Below, in pieces: positions 9,735 to 20,014 of a stretch of DNA of 64,000 nt. Both the position numbers and the translations under genes were made by a program. Under the pieces are notes generated by a model. It was not told the origin of the DNA and did not search any database. It saw only the letters and a list, made by a program, of their open reading frames with translations. The number at the start of each line of letters is the position of its first letter. Position 1 is the stretch's first letter. This DNA is from Symbiodinium natans. Taxonomy: Eukaryota > Sar > Dinophyceae > Suessiales > Symbiodiniaceae. The stretch is taken from positions 712,531 through 776,530 of the forward strand of contig CAJNDS010002690.1 of assembly GCA_905221605.1 (NCBI GenBank), given 5' to 3'.

Positions 9735-10205
9735 GTTTATGATTCAGGGTAGTCTTATAACATGACCAGTCCCAAGAAAGGGTATCCTGATTATAGGATG
9801 ATTACTGTGCTACCAAGGGGTACAGTTCCTCAGGGTATTCGTATAATATCATCATATTTTCGTAGGGTATACTTATCACACGATTCGACTATTGGATTGT
9901 CAACATGTCTTACGTTGTTACATTGTTACTTTGCTACACTATTCCATCATTGCTACATCATTACATTGCCACCTTGTTATGCTGTAAAAAAGTTGTATTG
10001 TTATGCCAAATCATGATATAATCTGTTTCTCTCCGTTAGTAGAGTTCTGGATGATTAGGGGGCTTGATTTGGTTGTATTTTTAAGTTTTACATGCTTATA
10101 TGAGGCGGAAGGCTTATGGTTTCGGGTCGTCAGGTGCTGTTCAAAACAGCTTGATTCGAACAGAGAGCCCTGCACTGTGGTTTAATCCGCAAATCCGCAA
10201 ATCCC
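9735..10205. other. AT-rich low-complexity block
   Basis: TTGTTACATTG/GCTACATCATT-type repeated words. Two ORFs (9762-10016, 10003-10185) arise from this composition and do not look like protein. Confidence 0.5.
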
Positions 10206-10207
10206 CC

Positions 10208-10518
10208 GAAACCCTAAACCCTAAACCCTAAACCCTAAACCCTAAACCCTAAACCCTAAACCCTACAATCCGGGTCCTTATGGCTCCCGGACCCTTCGTG
10301 CCCTTCATATGGACTATACCTTGAATCGAAGCGAACATCTATAAGTCCCAAACCCCCCAAACATTGGTTGCTTATTTTGTTCTTGAGGAGGGTTTAGGGC
10401 CCCAAGTATCCCTAAGCCCTAAACCCTAAACCCTAAACCCTAAACCCTAAACCCTAAACCCTAAACCCTAAACCCTAAACCCTAAACCCTAAACCCTAAA
10501 CCCTAAACCCTAAACCCT
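10208..10518 (-). repeat. Two (CCCTAAA)n tracts
   Basis: Arrays at 10208-10265 and 10415-10518 with a unique spacer. Confidence 0.95.
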
Positions 10519-10563
10519 ACACGATCAACCACAAACCCACAATGCTCGGCCCAATCGCCGCAG

Positions 10564-10634
10564 GCCGAGCTGGGACCCATCCTCTTGGAGCAGACGGCCG
10601 CCAGCCCCGGAGTGGGAAGACTTCGGGCCTTGGG
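10564..10634 (+). CDS. Exon, unknown protein
   Basis: Acceptor ATCGCCGCAG, donor GG|GTTGTT. Reads AELGPILLEQTAASPGVGRL and RAL. GC-rich with a clear border to the upstream CCCTAAA array. Confidence 0.55.
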
Positions 10635-10675
10635 GTTGTTATGACGGTTACGAGCTTAGGGTTTAGGGTCTAAGG

Positions 10676-10800
10676 TCCAGATGATGATGATGATGCTGAT
10701 GATGGTGATGGTGATGGTGATGGTGATGATGGTGTTGATCCTGAGGTGGTGGCGGTGGTGGTGGTGGTGGCGCTGTCGATGATGGAGGAGCTGGTTGTGA
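10676..10800 (+). repeat. GAT/GGT trinucleotide repeat
   Basis: GATGAT, GATGGT and GGTGGT runs. The overlapping ORFs (10670-10873 minus, 10746-11039 plus) are by-products of it. Confidence 0.85.
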
Positions 10801-10834
10801 TGTTTTTTTTTTGCGTAGCCGTTATTATCCACTG

Positions 10835-12090
10835 CAACGACTGGTACCTTGGTCCGCGGTTGTTGGTTGTCAATACTAGTGGCGTTGCAATGCTGGTTCG
10901 TACTGGTACTGGCAGCTGCTCTGTTTGCTACTGTTCTTATGACTATACTGCCATTGTTCTTCTATTCGCGTTATTGCTGCATCACCTTTGTAATTGTAAC
11001 AATTTAGTTACCGTACTCAGGCCTGATGAACCCCTGTAAACACACTTACGCAGACACACAAGAAGGGGAGGTTTATGGCTTTGGGACCTAGAGGGCTGCA
11101 TCAATGGTGCCCCCACCGTAACCTGCTACGGGCCAGGGCTTTGGGCTTCAGGGCTGAAGCCCGAAACATTAAACAACAAATCTAAAACCTTCCACCTAAA
11201 TCCGAAACCATGTACAGGGGCTGTGGGGTTTTCACATGTAATTCCTAAACCTCAACCCTGAAGCCCTAAACCCTAAACCCTGAAACTCTAAACCCCGAAA
11301 CCCCCTCCAACCCTGAACTCTAGTACTCGCTCAGGCAGGGGAGCGCTTCACCGGCGGAAAGTCGACGCCGGCGGGGGAACTCAGTGTTTTCAGGGTAATT
11401 TGGGGTTTAGGGGTTTGAGGTCTTCAGGTCTTTAGCGTGCAGCTCTTTAGGGTTTAGGGTTTAGGGTTTAATTAGGGTTTAGGGTTTAGGGTTTAGGGTT
11501 TAGGGTTTGGGGCTGATGCTATGAGATTCCGGTGGCATAAAGCGGGACCCTCGTTAGTACAGTAGTTTGTGAGATCTCCCAGCAGGGGGATTGAGGTTTG
11601 TGGCTGTGCAGAGTGTTTAGGGTTCTTTGCTGCTCTCCGTTTTCGGGCTTTCTCGAAGCCCTGACACCCTAAACCCTAATGAAACCCAAAACCCTAAACC
11701 CTTCGAGATCCTCACCCCCTAAACCCTAAACCCTAAACCCTCTAAACCCTACTCAACCCCTAGACCCCGATGAGCCCCACGCCAAAAACCTTCAACCCTG
11801 AACTCTTTTAAGCCCGAAGCCTAGACTCACAAAAATGAAAATAAGTCTTAAAACCTAAGCCCTAAAAACTCCTAAACCCTAAACAGTCCTAAGCCCCACA
11901 AAGTCCTAAACCCTAAAGCCTAAGCCATAATCCACAGACCCCAAACCCCAAACCCTAAGTCCCACAGACCCCAAAACCTAAGCCCGCTAAACCCTAACCC
12001 GGAGGCCCATAAATTCCACAACCCTCAGCCGCAGGTATGGAAGCTTCGCTTCACGGCCAAGCGAGGCATTCCCAAGTTGCACCAATGACA
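10835..12090. other. Mostly non-coding, degenerate CCCTAAA-derived sequence
   Basis: Scattered CCCTAAA/CCCTGAA words (11220-11330, 11660-12000), a TTTAGGG tract (11445-11512), and an open frame near 11567-11665 (FVRSPSRGIEVCGCAECLGF...) that may be a terminal exon but has weak borders. Confidence 0.5.
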
Positions 12091-12235
12091 GGGTTTAGGG
12101 TTTAGGGTTTCGGGTTTAGGGTTTCGGGTTTAGGGTTTGGGGTTTAGGGTTTAGGGTTTAGGGAGAGTTTGGAGCCTGCAGCTTGCGACCTTTCATGGCT
12201 TTGTATGTATGTACATATATATATATGTATGTATG
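12090..12235 (+). repeat. Telomeric tract plus (TATG) microsatellite
   Basis: TTTAGGG/TTTCGGG units to 12165; TATG/TATA repeat at 12205-12235. Confidence 0.85.
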
Positions 12236-12324
12236 TGGAGCCAGCGAGGGAGGGATCGCCGAGTCCCCAGTAAACATTGGAGCTGTTTCAAAGACAGACT
12301 GCAGTGGATTCGGGAGTAAACCTT

Positions 12325-12463
12325 AAACCCTGAACCCTAAAGCCTAAACCCTAAACCCTCAACCCTAAACCCGAAATCCTAAACCCCAAACCCTAAACCC
12401 TAAACCCTAAACCCTAAACCCTAAACCCTAAACCCTAAACCCTAAACCCTAAACCCTAAACCC
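12325..12463 (-). repeat. (CCCTAAA)n telomeric tract
   Basis: Degenerate on the left, perfect from about 12385. Confidence 0.95.
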
Positions 12464-12498
12464 ATCCCGAGTCAACCACCCTAAACCCACGAGTCGAG

Positions 12499-12546
12499 AT
12501 TCGAGCCCTGCCTTGCCCTGACGACACCTCCTGTTTTGAATCCCGA
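12499..12546 (+). CDS. Exon, unknown protein
   Basis: AG|ATT...CGA|GTGTATG encloses 16 codons, IRALPCPDDTSCFESR, phase 0 to 0. Confidence 0.45.
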
Positions 12547-12883
12547 GTGTATGTTGTAGTCTGCTGTTTCCCTTTGTGAGGGTTTTGGGGTTCAAGGTTT
12601 AGGGTTTCGGGTTTAGGGTTTAGGGTCTTGGGTTTTGGGGTTTACGTTGTTTGGGCTTAGGCCGCCTTTCGGTAAATCTCGTTCGGCAAAAAACAGGGTG
12701 CCCTCTTTACTCCCTGGTGGGCCCCGATACTTAGGCCTGGCCTGCAAACCCTAACCCCTAAACCTGCTGAAGCCGAAACCCTAAGCCCTGAAAACCCTTT
12801 AAGCCTAAACCTGCCTAAACCCTAAACCCTAAACCCTAAGCCCTAAGCCCTAAACCCTAAACCCTAACCCTGACATGCTGCAG

Positions 12884-12967
12884 GCGAGAAGGAGAAGGAC
12901 TCCCGATTGCACCTTACCCTCTGAGCCCTCAACCAACTGGGCGATCTTCGGTGACATGAACCACGGG
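12884..12967 (+). CDS. Exon, unknown protein
   Basis: Acceptor CATGCTGCAG, donor GG|GTTGGGG. Exactly 28 codons, starting with a basic cluster (ARRRR) and containing PSEPSTNWAIFGDMNHG. Phase 0 to 0. Confidence 0.5.
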
Positions 12968-13229
12968 GTTGGGGTTCACAAGGTTTAGGGTTTGGGGTTT
13001 CGGGTTCAGGCCTTAAAGCTAAAATACCTGCACCTTCATCAAACGGGAGGGGGGGTTGGTTTGGGGGGAGGGGGGTCCGGGAGCCTCAAAAACACCTCAC
13101 ATCCTGCAATTGCTAGAGTCCTCAAGCAAGTTCATGTAAGCCTCGCAGCCTAAATCCTAAGCCTCAAACTAAACATTTGAAAGTCGTGGTGCTGCGGACA
13201 CTGCACGTGCCTCATGCCGTGCTCGACAC

Positions 13230-13740
13230 GGGGGATTTTCTAAATTAGGGTCCCTTTATGAATACCCCATATCCTGGTAGCATATGAATATGCAAGGTCG
13301 CCAAACAAAGGGACGTTAAATTGGGGACGGAACCTCCTACATGACTCCCATGACCCAGAAGTTGGTGTGCACACGTCTTGCCGTCCGCGCGAAGGACATT
13401 CAATACGCAGACATTGAACACACAAAAGATTCCCGGAGGGTTCATTTTGTAGTTCCATTCTGGAATGTGGTACCACAAGCCATGTTTTTGTTTGTTTTTT
13501 TTTGTGTGTGTGTGCATTTTTCGGTACCTCAGTCCATAATCACTCCAAATCGGACCGCTGAGTTTTAAAATCCAATACAACGAAGTAGCTTGGCAAGTTG
13601 TTTAAAACCAACCAAACAAGCAGCATCACGACAACCTCACAGAATTTCCCCGTGATAAGCGACAAACGCAGGCATACACAGTACACCTGGGAACCAAGTT
13701 TTCGAACCCACAGCCCCTAAAGAAAAGCAGCGAAACCAAC
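13230..13740. other. Unique block with a possible TIR remnant
   Basis: TTCTAAATTAGGGTCCCTTT at 13237 recurs near 8632 and (as TTCTAAATCATGGTCCCTTT) at 40983. CCATTCTGGAATGTGGTACC near 13455 matches (inverted) GGTACCAAATTCCAGAATGG at 35221. ORFs on both strands here (13240-13580) are probably element-derived. Confidence 0.45.
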
Positions 13741-13743
13741 CCA

Positions 13744-13830
13744 ATGATGGATCATCAAGCGCCGGTCGCAGTTGCGCCATTATGGCCCATGCAGACTTCG
13801 AACGATTGTCTTTTGGTTTGCAGGGAATGA
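13744..13830 (+). CDS. Candidate first exon or short ORF
   Basis: Tandem ATGs then MMDHQAPVAVAPLWPMQTSN and on to TGA at 13828 (28 codons). Probably spliced before the stop. Family unknown. Confidence 0.35.
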   Translation: MMDHQAPVAVAPLWPMQTSNDCLLVCRE

Positions 13831-14118
13831 GGGAATCAGGGCCCTATGTAACCCTTTAAGGGATTACATGGCGTAGCTCACTCCCCCATTCCCTACTAAC
13901 CAACAGGAAGTTGTTGGCAGGTGGGGTTCTTCACCACTCTGAGGCTCAAAACAGCCCGAAAACCGGATACAGGAAGGCCTTTGGCCCCCAACACTCCTAA
14001 AATAAGAGAGTCCTTTGAAACCAACTAAGCGCGCCCTTTCTCTTCCTAAGTTTCTCGTGTGTCTAGTGAACCCTAAACCCTAAACCCTAAACCCTAAACC
14101 CTAAACCCCCTTAATGAG

Positions 14119-14206
14119 GAGACGCGGCTCGTGGCCAAGTGGGTGAAGCCCACTTCCGAGCTTCGGTGGGCCTCCTACGCCAACGAGAAGCAGCGCGGAG
14201 CTCAGG
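14119..14206 (+). CDS. Exon, unknown protein
   Basis: TGAG|GAG...CAGG|GTGGAG. Reads ETRLVAKWVKPTSELRWASY and ANEKQRGAQ. CCCTAAA array directly upstream (14067-14105), TTTAGGG directly downstream (14220-14252). Strong coding composition. Confidence 0.6.
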
Positions 14207-14463
14207 GTGGAGAGGGGACTAGGGTTTAGGGTTTAGGGTTTAGGGTTTAGGGCCCTAGCCCTAAACCCTAAACTCCTAAACCCCTAAACCCCTGAACCCT
14301 AACCCCCCAAACCCTAAGCCCTAAACCCTAATAGGCCTAAACCCTCAACCCTCAACCCTAAACCCCAAAGCCCAAACCCTCAACCCTAGAATAAACCATA
14401 AACCCCCCGGAGACCCCGGGGTCAGCCGGCCCTACGTCCCAAAGACCGAAACTTTACCTACAG

Positions 14464-14507
14464 AAGCCACTTCCGCTTCATGAATCAAAGGATGAAGCAC
14501 CCCTGAG
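14464..14507 (+). CDS. Candidate exon
   Basis: Acceptor TTTACCTACAG, donor GAG|GTTGTA. Reads KPLPLHESKDEAPLR. Confidence 0.45.
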
Positions 14508-14618
14508 GTTGTACCCCTAACGGTTCCCCCTAATATACTCCTACAATGGCCCTAATATGCCCTACGGGGACCCCAAACCCAAGAGTACAACCTTAAGGGT
14601 CCCAGGTCGAACCTTTAG

Positions 14619-14693
14619 GATTTTCGGTACTGCTGGTGGTGACTGTGACGAGGCTTCCGTGTTAAGATTGGGCTTCATGAAAGAATACCTGGG
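14619..14693 (+). CDS. Exon, unknown protein
   Basis: Acceptor AACCTTTAG, donor GGG|GTTTAGG. Reads IFGTAGGDCDEASVLRLGFM then KEYL. Good acidic/hydrophobic mix. Confidence 0.5.
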
Positions 14694-14935
14694 GTTTAGG
14701 CTTTTCATTATCATTGGCGGTGAGTGTAGCTAGGGTTACTTTTTTCCGATTGGTGAGTGTATGTCTTGGGTGTCCGTTACACTCGTAGTAAAGCAACCCC
14801 ACGCCATATATTAATTCAACATGGGGACAGGGACGAGCTCCACTTACTAGGCGAACTTCTGTCGTAAGCAGTAAACCCTAAACCTAAACCCTGAACCCTG
14901 AGCCCTAGAAGCCCTAAGACCTAAGCCCTAAGCCC

Positions 14936-14995
14936 TCCAAACCCTAAACCCTAAACCCTAAACCCTAAACCCTAAACCCTAAACCCTAAACCCTT
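14936..14995 (-). repeat. (CCCTAAA)n telomeric tract
   Basis: About eight units upstream of the exon at 15039. Confidence 0.95.
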
Positions 14996-15038
14996 AAGGC
15001 ACGGGACAGGCAGCCTAAGTTGCGGCTTTGGAATCCAG

Positions 15039-15121
15039 GTTTTATCTCTCGGCGGCGCCGAAGCTGCGGAAGATCCTCCGGCTGCCCCACATGCTGATGT
15101 GTGCCTGCCTCAACTTCATGG
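15039..15121 (+). CDS. Exon, unknown protein (possible membrane-proximal helix)
   Basis: GAATCCAG|G...ATGG|GTTAGGG. Reads FYLSAAPKLRKILRLPHMLM then CACLNFM. Hydrophobic with basic residues, Cys-rich end. A TTTAGGG array starts at the donor. Confidence 0.55.
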
Positions 15122-15344
15122 GTTAGGGTTTAGGGTTTAGGGTTTAGGGTTTAGGGTTAGGGTCAACTGCTGCCTTGCTCTAAGGACCCGAAACTCTAAA
15201 GACCCCAAACCCCAAGCCCTAAGCCCTAAGCCCCAAACCCTGAACCCTAAACCTTGCAGGCCTTGTGGGTTTTACAGCATTCCCGGCCGTCGGGATGGAT
15301 CCTTAAACCCTAAACCCTAAACCCTAAACCCTAAATTGTGCAAG

Positions 15345-15424
15345 AATCAGAGGCTGAGGGTCCGCCGCAAGAGACAGTTGCAAGTAGGGCCCCCCATGCG
15401 CTTGGGCTAGTTGCAACGGTGTAG
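15345..15424 (+). CDS. Candidate terminal exon
   Basis: After GTGCAAG, reads SEAEGPPQETVASRAPHALG then LVATV and a TAG. The minus strand also has an 85-codon frame here, judged less protein-like. Confidence 0.4.
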
Positions 15425-15505
15425 CACGGGCCCTGAGGAACTCTTATATGCCCGCTATATACCCCGCACAACCCAAAGGTCCATACTTCTGAACCCTTGC
15501 AAGAA
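15425..15505. mobile_element. Family 7 element
   Basis: CTTATATGCCC...TATATACCCC...ACAACCCAAAGGTCCATACTTC. Similar blocks at 6080-6125, 21570-21660 and 39285-39470 (inverted or with insertions). Confidence 0.5.
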
Positions 15506-15582
15506 ACTAAGGGACCATGTGAAGCGACCACGAAATTTTTGCGTAGACTTACTGACTCTTCTGCTTCAAAGTAGGGGCGCCC

Positions 15583-15684
15583 GTGCATAAAGGTGAGGAA
15601 AGCCCGAGTAGCGGCATCTGCTTCCTTCTGGACGACCTCACGGCCAGGCCCCCAGGGGATGCCGATGCGCCGGGACTGGCGTGT
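15583..15684 (+). CDS. Exon, unknown protein
   Basis: From ATG, 34 codons in phase to a TGT|GTAGGG donor. Contains EESPSSGICFLLDDLTARPP and GDADAPGLAC. A TTTGGGG/TTTAGGG array follows. The true 5' border may be an AG just inside (CATAAAG|GTGAGG). Confidence 0.5.
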
Positions 15685-15795
15685 GTAGGGTTTTGGGGGT
15701 TTGGGGGTTTGGGGTCTTTAGGGTTTGGGGTCTTTAGGGTCTTGGGTTTAGGGTTTAGGGTTTGGGGTTTGGGGTTTGGGGTCTTTAGGGTTTAG
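15685..15795 (+). repeat. TTTGGGG/TTTAGGG variant array
   Basis: Mixed units including TCTTTAGGG. Confidence 0.9.
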
Positions 15796-15839
15796 GACGC
15801 CACGTTGGGAATCTGGCTATCTATAGGTACATGCGCAAG

Positions 15840-15916
15840 TGCACGTTCATGTGCATGTCTGTTGTATATGTATGAGTAAATATGTATGTATGCGTATGTG
15901 TATGCATATATACATA

Positions 15917-15949
<33 letters not shown>

Positions 15950-16065
15950 ATATATATATGTATATGTACGTGTTGTGTGGCTGCTCAGGGATGCGTACGT
16001 GGATGTGTAGGTGAATCTGTATATGTGTATGGAAGCGTATTCGTATGTGTGTATGATTAGCAATG
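15840..16065 (+). repeat. (TATG)n/(TA)n microsatellite
   Basis: TATGTATG and ATATAT runs. ORFs 15792-16184 minus, 15821-16063 minus and 15839-16060 plus are all from this repeat. Confidence 0.9.
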
Positions 16066-16333
16066 TAGCATGAGCAATGCCTTACGCTACCCGTTGTCGA
16101 AAGACAAACGCATGAAGGTCTGCATTCGCAAAGATGTTTCTGGATTGAGGACGGGGCCTTCCTGGAACAACCCTTCAAGTTCAAAGATCGCAGCGGTTCG
16201 TTCTAAGTGATAAGCCTTTGTTCGGGGAGAATCGTGCCCACCCCGGCCAGTTTAGGGTTTAGGGTTCAGGATTTAGGGTGCAGGGTTTAGGGCTTAGGGT
16301 CCTAAATCCTCAATGTTTGAAACTTTGGTGGAG

Positions 16334-16420
16334 GTCGACTTCCCCTTGCACCCGGATGGGCTGGACACTGCCGGTGCCCACGCGAGCCTAACTTGGCTGG
16401 CCGGACATCCCAGACTAGAG
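16334..16420 (+). CDS. Exon, unknown protein
   Basis: GAG|GTC...GAG|GTTTT encloses 29 codons, phase 0 to 0. Reads VDFPLHPDGLDTAGAHASLT then WLAGHPRLE. A second frame is also open but is Gly/Arg-rich and less likely. Confidence 0.5.
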
Positions 16421-16424
16421 GTTT

Positions 16425-17170
16425 TTTTTGGGGGGTTGGGGTATCCTAAACCTAAATCCCAAATGCCCGAACCCTAAGATGTGGCGGGCAGCTCCCCTTG
16501 GCGTATATAAACCCTATGGCTCATAAGAGTCCTTGCAAACAAACAGTACCCAAGGGTGGAACCCCTTGATCCGTGCTGAACCGAGTTTGGGCCGGATTTG
16601 GGGCATTTGGAGGCTTAGGCTTTGCGTTGCGGGGTTGAGGGCGGCTTAGGGTCCGAAAACCCTAAACCCCTAACAAGGGTCAGAATCGCCGAAGCCTTCT
16701 CTGCTGTGTTTAAACCCTATAATCCCTAAACCCAAAGCCCTACACCCCAAACATCCCTAAACCCTAGGTTTTGGGCTAGGGCTTCGAGTGTAGACAAGAC
16801 GAGTTTTAGGGTCGCATGCTTTGTCGTTCTTCCAGACGAACCGGGGCCCCCTTAACCCACTACGACTAAACCCCCAAAACTTAAGCCCCAATGCCCCTAA
16901 ACCCTCAACCCTGAACCCCGATTCCCCTAAACCCAAAACCCCTCAACCCTAAACCCTCTAAACCCCAACCCGAAACCCGACCTCCCCTAAACCCTACTTC
17001 CCCTAAAGCCGAAAACCACTAAACCCCTAAACCCCTCTATGCTCTAAACCCTACTTCCCCTAACCCCTGAACCCTAATTCCCTGAAACCCTTAAACCCGG
17101 AAACCCTTTATGCTCTAAACCCCAAGCCCTAAACCCTAATTCCCCTAAAACTCCTAAACCCCTAAACCTC
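16425..17170. other. Degenerate CCCTAAA-derived non-coding sequence
   Basis: Dense CCCCTAAACCC, CCCTAATTCCC and CCCGAAACCC words, with no clear exon. Confidence 0.6.
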
Positions 17171-17174
17171 CTTC

Positions 17175-17287
17175 TATGCCCTAAACCCTAAACCCTAAAC
17201 CCTAAACCCTAAACCCTAAACCCTAAACCCTAAACCCTAAACCCTAAACCCTAAACCCTAAACCCTAAACCCTAAACCCTAAACCCT
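17175..17287 (-). repeat. (CCCTAAA)16 telomeric tract
   Basis: Perfect or near-perfect array. Confidence 0.97.
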
Positions 17288-17299
17288 ACACACCCGCAG

Positions 17300-17369
17300 C
17301 CCTTGCTCCCGAAGGCCCGGTTTCATGCCATGTTCTGGGAAGCCGACTCTGCAGGCTCTTGGGCTCAGG
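17300..17369 (+). CDS. Exon, unknown protein
   Basis: Acceptor ACACCCGCAG, donor CAGG|GTTTGGGG. Reads PLLPKARFHAMFWEADSAGS then WAQ. It sits between CCCTAAA and TTTGGGG/TTTAGGG tracts. Confidence 0.55.
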
Positions 17370-17755
17370 GTTTGGGGTTTAGGGTTTGGGGCTCAGGGTT
17401 TGGGGTTTAGGGTTTAGGGCTCAGGGTTTGGGGTTTAGGGTTTAGGGTTTGGGGTTTGGGGTTTGGGGTTTAGGGTTTGGGGTTTAGGGTTAGGGTTTGG
17501 GGTTGGGGGTTTGGGGTTTAGGGTTAGGGTTTGGGGTTTAGGGTTTGGGGTTTGGGGTTTGGGGTTTAGGGTTCGGGGTTTGGGGTTTGGGGTTTAGGGT
17601 TAGGGGTTTGGGGTTTGGGGTTTAGGGTTTGGGGTTTATCGGGTCTAAGGGCTTAGGGCTAGGGTTTAGGGTTTAGGGTTTAGGGTTTAGGGTTTGGGGT
17701 TTAGGGTTTAGGGTGTAGGGTGTAGGGTTGGGGGTTTAGGGTTTGGGGCAAACCA
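17362..17755 (+). repeat. 400-base TTTAGGG/TTTGGGG array
   Basis: One of the longest variant tracts in the window; TTTGGGG and TTTAGGG alternate in short blocks. Confidence 0.95.
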
Positions 17756-18120
17756 GCAACTGGACGCTAGGGTTGAGCTGAGGGCTTAGGGGGCTTGCGG
17801 GTTTCAGGTCCGTGTCTACGTTTCAAGGGTTTAGCAGCCCAGGAATTCGGGATGCTTCGAGGTTCTTAAAGTCTTAAGGTTCAGAGGGTCAACAGGCTTA
17901 GTGCTTGTGGGTGAAGGCTACCCTAATCCCTAAACCCTAAACCCTAAACCCTAAACCCTCTGTTTATGGGCCTCAGGATCAAGGGTTTAGGGGGTCGGGT
18001 TCGGGGTGGGAGCCCGTCTTTGCTGTGGGAACACACTCACTATACCGGTTGCGGGTGTTGTTTGGGCTTCAGGGGTGAAGGTCTTAGGGCGCAGTAGTGT
18101 TTAGAGTTTTGAGCTCAAAG

Positions 18121-18276
18121 ATGTTGGGCCAAAATGCAAGAGCAGCAGCACATGCCGAGCAGCGCGCTTCGTGGTCAGGAGCACATTGGCGCGTTGTGGC
18201 ACTCTCTCTTGTGAAGCTTACCAATACTGTATGGGCTTACAGCCTCATTCAGTATAAATCGTGTTCTAAACCCTGA
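18121..18276 (+). CDS. 51-codon ORF, possible single-exon or split gene
   Basis: ATG to TGA, repeat-free until the last codons. Begins MLGQNARAAAHAEQRASWSG and contains a hydrophobic C-terminal stretch (VVALSLVKLTNTVWAYSLIQ). It also starts directly after AAAG, so it could be an internal exon. Confidence 0.45.
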   Translation: MLGQNARAAAHAEQRASWSGAHWRVVALSLVKLTNTVWAYSLIQYKSCSKP

Positions 18277-18647
18277 ACCCTAAACCCTAATTGCTGGTCT
18301 GTGTCACCATAGTGTTCCTTGTTGGCCGGCGGCCAAAGGCTTCCACGAGAACATGGATCACTTCACTAAAAGCACGAGTCCCCCTAAACCTTTAAGCAAA
18401 AAAACCCTGGACCCGAAGCCGCAAGCCTTAAATCTTAACCCCAGAATGGCGTGCTTCACGCCTCGAATCTTCTCGCTCAGGGGGCCAAAATTAGGCGCAT
18501 GGCAGCTATTGCCTCGTCTAACTTCCAACCCCTGAAAACCCACCTCCATTCCCACCCCTGAACCTTGAAACCGTTTCACCCTACTCAACACGAATTCATC
18601 TAAGCCTATAAACCCTGCACCCCGCACTCCGCACCAAAACCCATAGC

Positions 18648-18747
18648 ACAAACCCTAAACCCTAAACCCCAAACCCTAAACCCTAAACCCTAAACCCTAA
18701 ACCCTAAACCCTAAACCCTAAACCCTAAACCCTAAACCCTAAACCCT
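18648..18747 (-). repeat. (CCCTAAA)n telomeric tract
   Basis: About 13 units, ending at the polypyrimidine tract of the next exon. Confidence 0.95.
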
Positions 18748-18760
18748 TTCTTTCTCTTAG

Positions 18761-18834
18761 GCGCCGGCTTCCCCGCTGGGATGGCCAGCACGGCTGACTA
18801 CTGGGGGCGGCAGCCTCAGCAGCAGGGAAAATGA
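18761..18834 (+). CDS. Terminal exon, unknown protein
   Basis: One of the best acceptors in the window (CTTTCTTTCTCTTAG). Reads AGFPAGMASTADYWGRQPQQ then QGK and TGA. A second donor GAG|GTTTAGGG follows in the 3' UTR. Confidence 0.6.
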
Positions 18835-19110
18835 TAGGGGGAGGTTTAGGGTTTAGAGTTTAGGGTTTCGGGTTTAGGGTTTAGAGTTTAGGGTTTAGGG
18901 AGAGTAAAGCAGCTTCAACCCCTAATTGAGGGTCGGGTTTGGGGTAAAAGCAGGGAGCTAAACATACCTCATATAGTGGTTGCTATGGGGTTACTGACCG
19001 AATCCAACAGGCCTTAGGTTATGGTCGTGGGGCCCAAAGCCCCTCAACCTATCCTCCAAGCCAGCTCTCAACCTCGACGTTGAACGTGAAGACTGCTCAA
19101 GCAGTCGCAG

Positions 19111-19236
19111 GCGATGGATCTTCAAGCGTTTTCTCGTTTCGACAACACGCCGGTGTCGGCCGACTCTATAGGAAATATAGGAAACCGTCCCGCAACACCT
19201 GAACACTCCAACGGCCGGCATAGAAATTGGGCCTGA
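19111..19236 (+). CDS. Terminal exon, unknown protein
   Basis: After GTCGCAG, 41 codons and TGA: AMDLQAFSRFDNTPVSADSI, then GNIGNRPATPEHSNGRHRNWA. No repeats inside. An 89-codon minus-strand ORF covers it but is Arg/Gly-rich and judged a shadow. Confidence 0.5.
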   Translation, partial: AMDLQAFSRFDNTPVSADSIGNIGNRPATPEHSNGRHRNWA

Positions 19237-19527
19237 GCTTAGGACTTGTGTGAACCACATCGTTTCGGTTTAGGCTGCAGGGTTTAGATTAGCGGATTCT
19301 GGGTTTAAGGGAGGGGGTTTAGTTTTCAGTGTTTAAATTAAGACTTCAGTGTTTGGGATTTTGAGTATAGGAAGTGCAGCCAAGTGATCAGCCAAAAGCC
19401 CTAGGTTTAAGGTTTAGGGTTTAGGGTTCTGAAGTTGATCCAACGTATGGGCGTTTTGTTCGGGTACGCTGCACTGCACTGGAAGTTACATCTTGCAATA
19501 GAGAACCACAAAAGGGTCTATAGCAAT

Positions 19528-19632
19528 GAACCCTAAACCCTAAACCCTAAACCCTAACCCCTAAACTCTAAACCCTAAACCCTAAACCCCAAACCCTAAA
19601 CCCCAAACCCCAAACCCCAAACCCTAAACCCT
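19528..19632 (-). repeat. CCCTAAA/CCCCAAA telomeric tract
   Basis: Mixed CCCTAAA and CCCCAAA units. Confidence 0.95.
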
Positions 19633-19650
19633 AACCATTTCTCCGCCCAG

Positions 19651-19717
19651 TTTGAGCAAGGGCGAGAACGAGGAGCGCCTCAGCTCAGTGGCCGGAGCCC
19701 AAGCCCAAATGACTAGG
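19651..19717 (+). CDS. Exon, unknown protein
   Basis: Acceptor ATTTCTCCGCCCAG, donor AGG|GTAGGG. Reads LSKGENEERLSSVAGAQAQM and TR. Strong acceptor and coding composition. Confidence 0.55.
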
Positions 19718-20014
19718 GTAGGGTAAACCCTAAACCCTAAACCCTACACCCTGAACCCTAAACCCTAAACCCTCAACCCAAGCCCTGTGAGGGAATTATA
19801 GTTAAGGTGTTCGGGCTCTGTGCCCTGTAAGGGGTGTATATAGGGTACCTCATCCCCCCACTCCCTACCACGAATCAGTGAGAAATGGCTACTGATGGGG
19901 CGAACCTAGGACCATGGTCCTTCAGATTGGGGTTCGGGGTTTCGGGGTTTAGGGGGCTGCCGTCCTGTCCCCCTTGGTTCGAATCCATTCCCTAAACCCT
20001 ACACCCTAAAAGTA

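Noticed and set aside
10670-11039. ORFs over the GAT/GGT repeat
   Set aside because: Trinucleotide repeat keeps frames open; the remainder is not protein-like enough.
15792-16184. 130-codon His/Tyr/Ile-rich minus ORF
   Set aside because: Translation of a TATG/TA microsatellite.
18991-19260. 89-codon minus-strand ORF
   Set aside because: Overlaps a plus-strand exon with better splice border and composition.
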